From Alphaproteobacteria bacterium (GTDB lineage Bacteria; Pseudomonadota; Alphaproteobacteria; Rhizobiales; Xanthobacteraceae): a stretch of DNA of 64,000 nucleotides. Made by a program: the position numbers and the translations under genes. Below, in pieces: positions 48,923 through 56,056 of this stretch (position 1 is the stretch's first letter; each line of letters starts with the position of its first letter). The stretch spans positions 88,183 to 152,182 of the forward strand of contig VBAH01000083.1 in assembly GCA_005884685.1 (NCBI GenBank), written 5' to 3'. A model generated the notes under the pieces. That model had not been told where the DNA came from, searched no databases, and saw only the letters and a program-made list of their open reading frames with translations.

Positions 48923-50089
48923 ATGCCCATCGTCAACCGGATCGCCGACATGCAGGCGGAAGCCGCCGCATGGCGCCGCGACATCCACGCTCACCCGGAG
49001 ATCATGTTCGAGGTGCATCGCACCGCGGCGAGCGTGGCCGAGAAACTCAAGGCGTTCGGTTGCGACGAGGTGGTGACCGGCATCGGCAAGACCGGCGTGG
49101 TCGGCGTGATCCGCGGAAAAGGGCAGGGCGAGGGAAAAGTCGTTGGTCTGCGCGCCGACATGGACGCGCTGCCGATGGACGAGCAGACCAACCTGCCGTA
49201 CCGCTCGACCAATCCGGGCAAGATGCACGCCTGCGGCCATGACGGCCACACCGCGATGCTGCTTGCGGGCGCGAAGTATCTCGCCGAGACGCGCAATTTC
49301 ACCGGCACGGCCGTGGTGATCTTTCAGCCCGCCGAAGAGGGCGGCGGCGGCGGTCGCGAGATGGTCAAGGAAGGCATGATGGAGCGCTTCGGCATCCAGG
49401 AGGTGTACGGCATGCACAACATGCCGGGTGTGCCGCTGGGGGAATTTGCCATCCGGCCGGGTCCGCTGCTGGCGGCGGCCGACCGCATCGTGATCGAGAT
49501 CGAAGGGCTCGGCTCGCACGCGGCACGGCCGCATCAGGGGATCGATCCGGTCGTGGTGGGTGCACAGATCGTCAATCAGGCACAGACCATCGTGTCGCGC
49601 AGCGTCGATCCGATCAAATCCGGCCTGATCTCGATCTGCCAGTTCCATGCCGGCTCGGCCGACAACGTCATCCCGCAGACCGCGACGCTGCGCGGCACCG
49701 CGCGCAGCTTGCTGCCCGAGGTGCGCGACACACTTGAGAACCGCCTGCGCGAGATCGTCGAGGGGACCGCGAAGGCCTACGGCGCGCGCGCGACGCTCAC
49801 CTACAATCGCCACTACCCGGTCACCCGCAATCATGCCGAGCAGACCGATTTCGCGGCTGCGATCGCGAGCCAGGTCGTGGGCGCCGAGCGCGTCGACACC
49901 AACACGCCGCCACTCATGGGCGGCGAGGATTTCTCCTTCATGCTGGAGGCGCGCCCGGGCGCGTTCATCTTCATCGGCAACGGCGACAGCGCCGGGCTGC
50001 ATCACCCGGCCTACGACTTCAATGACGATGCGATTCCCGTCGGAGCATCCTTCTGGGCGCGGCTGGTCGAGACCGCGATGCCGGCTTAA
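48923..50089 (+). CDS. M20 family amidohydrolase (hippurate hydrolase-like)
   Basis: A 388-aa metal-dependent amidohydrolase. Metal ligands: MHACGHDGHTAM (Cys104, His106), PAEEGGGGGREM (Glu pair) and the C-terminal MGGEDFSFMLEARPG region with SAGLHHPAYDF (His). Relatives hydrolyse N-acyl amino acids, hippurate, or indole-3-acetyl conjugates. It is divergent from the peptide ABC operon, so it may process the imported amide or peptide (inference). ATG 48923 starts the domain; an in-frame ATG lies further upstream. Confidence 0.92.
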   Translation: MPIVNRIADMQAEAAAWRRDIHAHPEIMFEVHRTAASVAEKLKAFGCDEVVTGIGKTGVVGVIRGKGQGEGKVVGLRADMDALPMDEQTNLPYRSTNPGKMHACGHDGHTAMLLAGAKYLAETRNFTGTAVVIFQPAEEGGGGGREMVKEGMMERFGIQEVYGMHNMPGVPLGEFAIRPGPLLAAADRIVIEIEGLGSHAARPHQGIDPVVVGAQIVNQAQTIVSRSVDPIKSGLISICQFHAGSADNVIPQTATLRGTARSLLPEVRDTLENRLREIVEGTAKAYGARATLTYNRHYPVTRNHAEQTDFAAAIASQVVGAERVDTNTPPLMGGEDFSFMLEARPGAFIFIGNGDSAGLHHPAYDFNDDAIPVGASFWARLVETAMPA

Positions 50090-50095
50090 ACAGAT

Positions 50096-50344
50096 TCAGG
50101 CGCGCTTGCGCGCCTTCGGTCGCCGAGAGTCGAAATGAGCGTCGAGGCGATCGAGCAGTCGCAAGCCTTGCGCAGGATTGCCGCGCGCCGCGCGAAGTGT
50201 GAAACGTGTTTCGGCGTCAAACTCCGCAAGTGCCGATGTGCCAAACTCCTCAAAGAGCTTGTTCAGGCTTAGTCCACGACGGGCCGCGAGCGTCTTGAGA
50301 CGTCGATGTTGATCATCCGTGAGGCGGATCGTCAGCGTGCCCAT
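50096..50344 (-). CDS. RHH-type antitoxin of a PIN toxin module
   Basis: An 82-aa protein with an N-terminal ribbon-helix-helix (GTLTIRLTDDQHRRLKTLAARRGLSLNKLFEEF), the DNA-binding fold of many antitoxins, and a basic C-terminal tail. ATG 50344 is chosen over 50356 because a perfect GGAGG lies 6 nt upstream. It overlaps the toxin gene by 13 nt. The toxin comes first in the operon. It is the likely ligand of the palindrome at 50780-50805. Confidence 0.85.
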   Translation of the reverse strand: MGTLTIRLTDDQHRRLKTLAARRGLSLNKLFEEFGTSALAEFDAETRFTLRAARGNPAQGLRLLDRLDAHFDSRRPKARKRA

Positions 50345-50772
50345 GTCGACCTCCATTGCTCGAGAAATGTCCCGGCGTTTCCGATCTTCAAATGCGGAAA
50401 GACGAGTTCACCATGCGCGACATCTCGCACATTGCGCGTGACCACCCAGTCTGCATTTCCAGCCACTGCCAACTCGATCAGATGATTATCAGCCTCATCC
50501 TTCAAATTTGGACGCCAAAGGTAGCTAATCCGAATCCAGGAGCAGACACTCAGGAACGCCTCGAATAGCGCACCCCGTTCCTCGGCAGACAAGATGCAGT
50601 CCGCAAACAAAGATTCCCGCGACAGTACATCCTCGTACTCTGCCATGAGTGCGTTGCCCATCAGCGGCCGGGTCTCCTCTCTCAGGCAAAGACGAAGAAC
50701 CTCCCGAGGTGCCGTATCCGCTCGCATGAGCGCGGATACGAAGACGTTCGTGTCCAAGACGAGAGACAGCAT
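50332..50772 (-). CDS. PIN domain toxin (putative endoribonuclease)
   Basis: A 146-aa PIN domain protein: MLSLVLDTNVFVSALM (Asp7), LMAEYEDVL (Glu45), LKDEADNHLIELAVAGNADWVVTRN (Asp95, Asp108). These acidic residues form the metal site of PIN ribonucleases. It is encoded before its antitoxin, with the 26-bp palindrome 8 bp upstream of ATG 50772. The target RNA is unknown. Confidence 0.88.
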   Translation of the reverse strand: MLSLVLDTNVFVSALMRADTAPREVLRLCLREETRPLMGNALMAEYEDVLSRESLFADCILSAEERGALFEAFLSVCSWIRISYLWRPNLKDEADNHLIELAVAGNADWVVTRNVRDVAHGELVFPHLKIGNAGTFLEQWRSTWAR

Positions 50773-50779
50773 GGTAAGG

Positions 50780-50805
50780 GTGTGATAGCATATATGCTAT
50801 CACAC
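50780..50805. promoter_or_regulatory. Perfect 26-bp palindrome, likely operator of the toxin-antitoxin operon
   Basis: GTGTGATAGCATA (50780-50792) is followed directly by its perfect reverse complement (50793-50805). It lies 7 bp before the toxin ATG (50772, minus strand), where an autoregulatory RHH repressor would bind. Confidence 0.75.
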
Positions 50806-50822
50806 TGCCAACCGCAAGCGCC

Positions 50823-51572
50823 CTACTGCAGCGCCAGCCGCTGCCCGTCGAACACCGTCGGTTGGCAAGGCTGGCTGACCGCGCTGAGCGTGGCGCAGAG
50901 CCGCGCCGCGATACTGGCATTGGGCAGCGGGCCGGCGACCAGCCGCAACTCGACCGAGCCGGACTTGCCCTCGCGCACCGCGATGACCGGGCGCAATCCA
51001 TCGAACAACGCGGGTTGCGCCGCCTTGAGCGTTGTCCACAGCGTGCGCAGGCCTTCGATCGAAGCATTGCCGCCGACGTCGACGCCGAACTCCGTCTTGG
51101 TCGCAACGGATTCTGCTGCCGTCGGCGTGCCGGTCGCCAGATGGCCGGCGGCGACACGGGCTGGATTGGACGCGCCGGCAGCGGGTTGAGGGGTCGCAGG
51201 GAGGGCTGCGAGCGGCGCAGCCACGAGCGGCGCGGAGGGTGACTTCGGGGCGGTGTTCGCGGGCGGGATCGACCCGGTCACGTCCTCGAGATTGCGTTCG
51301 AGCGTGTTGAGGCGGGCGAGCAGCCGGTCGCGGTCCGCCGCAAGCGCGCGGATCGGTTCACTCAAGCGCCGCTGCTCGGCCTCCTGGTCGGACTGGCGGT
51401 TGGTGGCCACTGCTCTGGCGGTGCGAGCTGGCTCGGCGGGCGAGATCAGGGTTGCGATCCGGCGAATGCCGGTTTCGGTCCGCGCCGTCAGCACGACAGT
51501 CAGCACGGCCATCGTCGCAAGCGTGATCCAGACCCCAAGGCGGGTGAGCTGCCTGCGGCGCACCGCCGTCAT
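50823..51572 (-). CDS. Membrane-anchored hypothetical protein with SPOR-like C-terminus
   Basis: A 249-aa protein: an N-terminal signal anchor (RLGVWITLATMAVLTVVLTA), a coiled-coil segment (EQRRLSEPIRALAADRDRLLARLNTLERNL), a Pro/Ala linker, and a C-terminal globular domain (SGSVELRLVAGPLPNASIAARLCATLSAVSQPC) resembling SPOR-like domains. The last part could bind peptidoglycan or a septal partner. GGAG precedes ATG 51572. It was originally divergent from glmU; a mobile element now lies between them. Confidence 0.72.
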   Translation of the reverse strand: MTAVRRRQLTRLGVWITLATMAVLTVVLTARTETGIRRIATLISPAEPARTARAVATNRQSDQEAEQRRLSEPIRALAADRDRLLARLNTLERNLEDVTGSIPPANTAPKSPSAPLVAAPLAALPATPQPAAGASNPARVAAGHLATGTPTAAESVATKTEFGVDVGGNASIEGLRTLWTTLKAAQPALFDGLRPVIAVREGKSGSVELRLVAGPLPNASIAARLCATLSAVSQPCQPTVFDGQRLALQ

Positions 51573-51643
51573 GCGAGAAGCTCCGGGCGAATCAGGAACG
51601 CTGAAAAACGGTAGCAGAATCCGGGGATTCCTGCCGTAAATCG

Positions 51644-51651
51644 CGGCCGTC
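51644..51651. repeat. Left copy of 8-bp target site duplication
   Basis: CGGCCGTC directly abuts the left terminal inverted repeat and is repeated at 54473-54480 at the right end. Confidence 0.9.
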
Positions 51652-51670
51652 GGTAGTGTCTCAGTTTGAA
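51652..51670 (+). repeat. Left terminal inverted repeat (19 bp)
   Basis: GGTAGTGTCTCAGTTTGAA, perfectly complementary to the right end at 54454-54472. Confidence 0.95.
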
Positions 51671-51736
51671 TTTGGCGGCCCCTAGACGGTCGCTGCCATC
51701 TGCGGGATCATGCAGACTAGATGTGAGTCTGCCCCG

Positions 51737-51970
51737 ATGACCCAGCCCCACTCCTATCTAGAGCAGTATCTTGAGCAGGTGAAAGCTCAAATCGCTCAAA
51801 TACAAGAGATGCTAGACCCGTTGCTCTCCGGAAGGATGTGGCTGCGGTCCCGGCGCGAGGGGGACTCCGATTGGAAGGATGATACGGAGGCTACAATCGA
51901 ATGGCACAAGCGCAACATTGCCCTATATGAGCGCATTGCCGACGCGATCAAAAAACAGCTTGGACATTAG
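51737..51970 (+). CDS. 77-aa helical protein encoded by the mobile element
   Basis: A small helical protein (MTQPHSYLEQYLEQVKAQIA, then IQEMLDPLL and a charged ATIEWHKRNIALYERIADAIKKQL segment). No family recognised. ATG 51737 has no strong ribosome binding site; an in-frame ATG at 51710 follows GGGA. A small inverted repeat GCAGACT-7 nt-AGTCTGC (51712-51732) lies just before it. It is followed 5 nt later by the KGG-type gene, so the two are likely co-expressed. Confidence 0.6.
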   Translation: MTQPHSYLEQYLEQVKAQIAQIQEMLDPLLSGRMWLRSRREGDSDWKDDTEATIEWHKRNIALYERIADAIKKQLGH

Positions 51971-51975
51971 ACCGA

Positions 51976-52209
51976 ATGCCTAGAGGCCCCAAAGGCGAGA
52001 AGCGCCCCGCCGACGTGATTGGCAACGCGGTTTGCGTCATGCGGATCGCGACGGGGGAAGAAGCTGAAACGCTCAAGCCCAAAAATGCCGCCGCAGTTGC
52101 GCGCGGTAAGTCCGGGGGGATCAAGGGCGGCCCCGCCCGCGCCGCAAAACTGACGCAGGCGGAAAAAACGCGGATCGCGAAAAAGGCCGCAAGAGCGCGC
52201 TGGAAGTAG
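51976..52209 (+). CDS. KGG-type small basic protein encoded by the mobile element
   Basis: A 77-aa protein MPRGPKGEKRPADVIGNAVC..., with a basic C-terminal half carrying GKSGGIKGGPARAAKLTQAEKTRIAKKAARARW, the KGG-like repeat found in small proteins beside IS1-like transposases in Bradyrhizobium-type genomes. Basic and low-complexity, it may bind nucleic acid (inference). It ends 6 nt before the convergent ParA gene. Confidence 0.75.
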   Translation: MPRGPKGEKRPADVIGNAVCVMRIATGEEAETLKPKNAAAVARGKSGGIKGGPARAAKLTQAEKTRIAKKAARARWK

Positions 52210-52215
52210 CCTCAA

Positions 52216-53268
52216 CTAGATCGTTGAGGCGAGCGATTTCAATTCGCGCTGATACCGGGTCAGAGACTCGTTCACCTCCAGCCGCTGCCCCTCAATTGTG
52301 TGGGATTCACCGACCGTAAGCTTGGCCAACGGGATGCGCTTTGATCCACTGATGCGTCCGGCTGAATGAAAATCATCCAACAAGTGAATTGCATCGACTG
52401 GGTCGTCGCACGAAAACAATTCGGCGTTGGCCTTCGCAATTTCGATAACCTGCCCAAGATAGGCTTGGGTTGATCGGTCCGGCGTGAGTGTCGTTTGGCG
52501 ATTCCAGCCGCAATGCGTCATGACGATGGCGTGGACTTTCGGAATCTTTCCAATACCAGCCTGTTTATTCAGACGCAGGAAATCCATCTCCGGATTTTTA
52601 AGCATCGACAGGGTGAGTTTCAGGGCTTCCATAGAATGCTGGTCAACACGCACCGGGATCACCAGCGCGTCGGCGGCCACCCAACCAAGATGCGTTGCGC
52701 CGCCAAAAAATGGACTGGTATCGAGCAACGTCTTTGTCGCCCGGAGATGCTTACGAAGGGCTGCGCCAAGATGCTCGACAGATTGCAGAATATTCCGAGT
52801 CGTCTCTTGGCTGCGACCACCGAGGTTCGCGGCGGCGCTTAACTGCGTGTAGAGCAAACTCGGAAACAAGAAGAGTTCGCTTGAACCCGGCACAACATGC
52901 GCCCCGGCCCCGTATTTGAACGCCAGGCAGGCAGGCGGCACCGACGCGAGCAAATCATCCAACTCAATGTTGGGCGTCCCGGCCATGACGCCCGGCAAAA
53001 GGGCGTCGTAGATCGTCGCTCCTGCGGTATTCGCATCATCCCCGAGGAGCGATTGCGTGAAGTTCCGTTGCGGGCAGAGGTCCAAAAGTAGCGTCTTGCT
53101 GGCGCGCGAAATCTCCCAAGCAAGATTGAATGACAGTGTGCTTTTGCCGATTCCACCCCGGAAATTGGTGACCGCGTAGGATGTAAAGCGCGCGCTAGGG
53201 CGCTCCACTTGCCCACCGCCAGCCACTTTCTTGAACTGCCCCAATAGCTTATCCAAATCGCTCGACAT
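52216..53268 (-). CDS. ParA-like ATPase encoded by the mobile element
   Basis: A 350-aa P-loop ATPase of the ParA/MinD class. The deviant Walker A is FRGGIGKST (37-44); the signature lysine of ParA (KGGxGKS/T) is Arg37. The next motif is LLDLCPQRNFTQSL (63-73), matching the DxDPQxNxT of ParA except Cys in place of the second Asp. Walker B is LLDTSPFF (Asp183). A C-terminal extension (about 290-350) is charged. GGAAGAGG precedes ATG 53268. Divergent from the transposase; five TTGACC boxes lie between. Known ParA proteins move plasmids; the role inside an IS is unknown. Confidence 0.88.
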   Translation of the reverse strand: MSSDLDKLLGQFKKVAGGGQVERPSARFTSYAVTNFRGGIGKSTLSFNLAWEISRASKTLLLDLCPQRNFTQSLLGDDANTAGATIYDALLPGVMAGTPNIELDDLLASVPPACLAFKYGAGAHVVPGSSELFLFPSLLYTQLSAAANLGGRSQETTRNILQSVEHLGAALRKHLRATKTLLDTSPFFGGATHLGWVAADALVIPVRVDQHSMEALKLTLSMLKNPEMDFLRLNKQAGIGKIPKVHAIVMTHCGWNRQTTLTPDRSTQAYLGQVIEIAKANAELFSCDDPVDAIHLLDDFHSAGRISGSKRIPLAKLTVGESHTIEGQRLEVNESLTRYQRELKSLASTI

Positions 53269-53289
53269 GAACCTCTTCCTTTCGAGGGT

Positions 53290-53381
53290 GCGGGTTGACC
53301 GGCTTGACCCGCATGATGTAGATCATGCAGGCCATGCAGGTCAAGCGGCTTGACCCGCATATTTCAGTTGACGTGGGTCAA
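53290..53381. promoter_or_regulatory. Iteron-like TTGACC box array between ParA and transposase genes
   Basis: Five TTGACC hexamers within about 90 bp (53295, 53304, 53339 reversed, 53350, 53376 reversed). A near-perfect palindrome GGTCAAGC-G-GCTTGACC spans 53339-53355, a 14-bp direct repeat GGCTTGACCCGCAT occurs at 53301 and 53347, and GCATGAT-GTAG-ATCATGC lies at 53311-53328. It probably holds both divergent promoters and binding sites for an element protein. Confidence 0.7.
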
Positions 53382-53402
53382 GCTCTCATGCATATTTTCA
53401 GT

Positions 53403-54296
53403 ATGAACAAGCTGCCCCTCGAAACCCGCACCCAAATCCTGTCCATGCTCTGCGAGGGATCGTCCATGCGGTCGATTTCGCGGGTTTGCGATGTCTCGAT
53501 CAATACGGTTTCGAAGCTGCTGATTGACGCTGGCAAGGCTTGCGCGGCCTTCCACGATGCGACCGTGCAGAACGTGAACACCCGCCGTTGTCAGGTGGAC
53601 GAAATTTGGTCGTTCACGGCAGCGAAGCAAAAGAACGTTCGCACCATGAAGGCCCCGGTTGAAGGCGCGGGCGACACATGGACGTGGACGGCGCTGGATG
53701 CTGATAGCAAGCTGATTATCTCTTGGCTCGTTGGTGGTCGCGACGGCGACTACGCAATGGCTTTCATGGACGATCTGCGGTCGCGCCTTGCGAACCGCGT
53801 GCAGCTAACCAGTGACGGTCATCGCGCCTATCTCGAAGCGGTCGAAGGCGCGTTCGGCGGTGACGTGGACTATGCGCAGCTTGTAAAGCTGTACGGCCCG
53901 ATCTCAGAGGGAGCGAAGGGCCGCTACAGCCCCGCAGAGTGCATTGGAGCGCGTAAGGAACGGATCGAAGGCAATCCCGACCCGAAGCACGTCAGCACTT
54001 CCTACGCCGAACGTCAGAACCTCACGATGCGGATGCAGATGCGCCGCTTTACCCGGCTCACCAATGCGTTCTCTAAGAAATTCGAGAACCACATGCACAT
54101 GGTGGCGCTCTATACGGTCTGGTACAACTTCGTGAAGCAGCACAAGAGCCTTAAGGGCTTGTCGCCCGCGATGGCCGCTGGCGTTAGCAACACCCTTTGG
54201 AGCGTGACCGATCTTGCCGAAATGGTGGATGCGGCCGCGACAAAGCCGGGGAAGCGCGGGCCATACAAGAAACGTAACTTAGGGGGCGAGACATGA
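53403..54296 (+). CDS. IS1-like DDE transposase
   Basis: A 297-aa transposase: an N-terminal helix-turn-helix (QILSMLCEGSSMRSISRVCDVSINTVSKLL), then the catalytic core with Asp66 (CQVDEIWSF), Asp138 (QLTSDGHRAYLEAVE) and Glu203 (STSYAERQNLTMRM), and a C-terminal basic tail GPYKKRN. It matches the single-ORF IS1-related transposases common in Rhizobiales. ATG 53403 or 53388 could be the start; no strong site is seen. Its TGA overlaps the ATG of a 56-aa gene. Confidence 0.92.
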   Translation: MNKLPLETRTQILSMLCEGSSMRSISRVCDVSINTVSKLLIDAGKACAAFHDATVQNVNTRRCQVDEIWSFTAAKQKNVRTMKAPVEGAGDTWTWTALDADSKLIISWLVGGRDGDYAMAFMDDLRSRLANRVQLTSDGHRAYLEAVEGAFGGDVDYAQLVKLYGPISEGAKGRYSPAECIGARKERIEGNPDPKHVSTSYAERQNLTMRMQMRRFTRLTNAFSKKFENHMHMVALYTVWYNFVKQHKSLKGLSPAMAAGVSNTLWSVTDLAEMVDAAATKPGKRGPYKKRNLGGET

Positions 54297-54463
54297 AGTT
54301 GGGTTTCGTATTGGCAACAGCGCTGATTGCAGCAGCCCTAATCGGCGGACGCTACGCAGTTGGCGGCGGCGGAAGCGGCAATGCCTTTGTGGTTGACCGC
54401 TTCACTGGCCATGTGTGGTTCTGTCACTCCGCTGGCTGTCGGCCGCTGGATTTTTCAAACTGA
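54293..54463 (+). CDS. 56-aa membrane microprotein translationally coupled to the transposase
   Basis: ATG 54293 overlaps the transposase stop (ATGA). The 56 residues start MKLGFVLATALIAAALIGGRYAVGG (one hydrophobic helix and a glycine run), then a small soluble part with WFCHSAGCR. The stop TGA (54461-54463) lies inside the right terminal inverted repeat, so the last codons (FSN) are set by the transposon end. No similarity known to me; it could be a regulator or a chance frame, but coupling and composition favour a real product. Confidence 0.6.
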   Translation: MKLGFVLATALIAAALIGGRYAVGGGGSGNAFVVDRFTGHVWFCHSAGCRPLDFSN

Positions 54464-54472
54464 GACACTACC
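54454..54472 (-). repeat. Right terminal inverted repeat (19 bp)
   Basis: TTCAAACTGAGACACTACC, the exact reverse complement of the left terminal repeat at 51652-51670. Confidence 0.95.
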
Positions 54473-54480
54473 CGGCCGTC
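54473..54480. repeat. Right copy of 8-bp target site duplication
   Basis: CGGCCGTC immediately after the right terminal repeat, identical to 51644-51651. Confidence 0.9.
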
Positions 54481-54554
54481 ATCCCCGCTATGCACCTTTC
54501 CTAAGGTGACTTGCCTCGCTATGAGGTCCCTGATTGAAAGCGCCGGGATACCCG

Positions 54555-55937
54555 ATGAGCAAACGAACCTGCCTTGCGATTGTGCTCGCTGCCGGCGAGG
54601 GCACGCGCATGCGCTCGGCGCTGCCGAAGGTGCTGCACCCGATCGCCGGACGGTCGATGCTGGCGCATGTGCTGGCGGCGGTGCGCGGCGCCGGCACCGA
54701 AGCCGTCGCGGTCGTCGTCGGCCCCAACTCCGATCCTGTTGCCGAGGAGGCGCGCCGCACCATACCGAAGGCGCAGGTTTTCACTCAGACCGAACGGCAG
54801 GGAACGGCCCACGCCGTGCTGGCGGCGCGCGCGGAGATCGCAAAGAGCGCCGCCGATGTTCTCGTCGTGTTCGGCGACACGCCGCTGATCAGCGCCGACA
54901 CGCTGAAGCGGCTGCGCGGCGCCATCGACCATCATGCGAGCGTCGCGGTGCTCGGCTTTCGCGCAGCCGATCCGAGCGGCTATGGCCGCCTCGTGATGAA
55001 CGGGCATCGGCTCGTCGCGATCCGTGAGGAGCGCGAGGCAAGCGATCTCGAGCGCAAGATCGACCTGTGCAATGGCGGGTTGATGGCGCTGCGCGGGGAA
55101 GTTGCGCTGGAGATCCTCGAGCGCATCGACAACAAGAACGCCAAGGGCGAATTCTATCTGACCGACGCCGTGACGATTGCCGACGGCATGGCGCTCGAAT
55201 CCGTCGCGCTCGAAACCGCGGAGGATGAGGTGCGCGGGATCAACACACGACTGCAGCTTGCGGAGGCCGAAGCCGTGATGCAGCGGCGGCTGCGTGTAGC
55301 CGCGCTCGATGCCGGCGTCACGATGATCGCGCCCGACACCGTGTTTCTCTCGGCCGACACAAAGTTCGGCCGCGACGTCACGATCGAGCCGAACGTGGTG
55401 TTCGGCCCCGGCTGCGTCATCGAGGACGATGCCGTGATCCACGCATTCTCTCATCTCACCGGCGCGCATGTCGGCAGGGGTGCGTCCGTCGGCCCGTACG
55501 CGCGGCTGCGGCCCGGCGCCAAGCTGGGCGCGAAATCGCGCGTCGGCAATTTCGTCGAGGTGAAGGAAGCCGAGATCGGTGCGGGGGCGAAAGCCAATCA
55601 CCTGGCCTACATCGGCGACGGCCGCGTCGGCGATGGCGCGAATATCGGGGCCGGCACGATCTTCTGCAATTACGACGGCAAGGCGAAACATCGTACCGAG
55701 GTCGGTAAGGGGGCGTTCATCGGCTCGAATTCAGCGCTGGTCGCGCCGGTCAAGGTCGGCGACAACGCCTATGTGGGCTCCGGCTCAGTGATCACCGACA
55801 ATGTGCCGCCCGGCGCGCTGGCGATCGGCCGCGGCCGCCAGGTCAACAAGGCGGGCTGGGTGGCCGGCAAGCAGCCTGCGGCAAAGAAGCCGGCGAAAAC
55901 CGCCGTCGCCAAGAAAAAGAAGAAAACCAAACGTTAA
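54555..55937 (+). CDS. glmU: Bifunctional N-acetylglucosamine-1-phosphate uridyltransferase / glucosamine-1-phosphate acetyltransferase
   Basis: A 460-aa GlmU making UDP-N-acetylglucosamine. The N-terminal pyrophosphorylase domain has [19 protein letters not shown]; the C-terminal left-handed beta helix has the hexapeptide-rich acetyltransferase part ([20 protein letters not shown]). An Ala/Lys-rich tail ([17 protein letters not shown]) ends the protein, longer and more basic than usual. ATG 54555 starts [14 protein letters not shown]. The mobile element ends 82 bp upstream, so its own promoter must lie in the short remainder or within the element. Confidence 0.96.
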   Translation: MSKRTCLAIVLAAGEGTRMRSALPKVLHPIAGRSMLAHVLAAVRGAGTEAVAVVVGPNSDPVAEEARRTIPKAQVFTQTERQGTAHAVLAARAEIAKSAADVLVVFGDTPLISADTLKRLRGAIDHHASVAVLGFRAADPSGYGRLVMNGHRLVAIREEREASDLERKIDLCNGGLMALRGEVALEILERIDNKNAKGEFYLTDAVTIADGMALESVALETAEDEVRGINTRLQLAEAEAVMQRRLRVAALDAGVTMIAPDTVFLSADTKFGRDVTIEPNVVFGPGCVIEDDAVIHAFSHLTGAHVGRGASVGPYARLRPGAKLGAKSRVGNFVEVKEAEIGAGAKANHLAYIGDGRVGDGANIGAGTIFCNYDGKAKHRTEVGKGAFIGSNSALVAPVKVGDNAYVGSGSVITDNVPPGALAIGRGRQVNKAGWVAGKQPAAKKPAKTAVAKKKKKTKR

Positions 55938-56056
55938 CGCTTGCGTTGATGATTGTCTGACACAGGGCGTAAAGCTTTGTGATTTCTTGCCGACATTAGC
56001 GGCGTTTAAACCCGGTTTGGGCACTGTTCGGGCCAGATCAGGGACAAATTCGGGGC

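Larger units (their letters stand above)
51652..54472. mobile_element. 2,821-bp insertion sequence/transposon with ParA-like passenger genes
   Basis: A complete element: perfect 19-bp terminal inverted repeats (GGTAGTGTCTCAGTTTGAA at 51652-51670, complement at 54454-54472) and an 8-bp target duplication (CGGCCGTC). It encodes an IS1-like DDE transposase and passengers: a 77-aa protein, a KGG-type basic protein, a ParA-like ATPase (divergent) and a 56-aa membrane microprotein. IS1-related families often give 8-9 bp duplications. It lies in the intergenic region upstream of glmU and looks intact, with AT-richer text than the surroundings. Confidence 0.93.

Noticed and set aside
55938..56056. 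Possible glmS riboswitch or ribozyme leader
   Set aside because: Only 119 bp with no matching structure; the ribozyme is a feature of Gram-positive bacteria.
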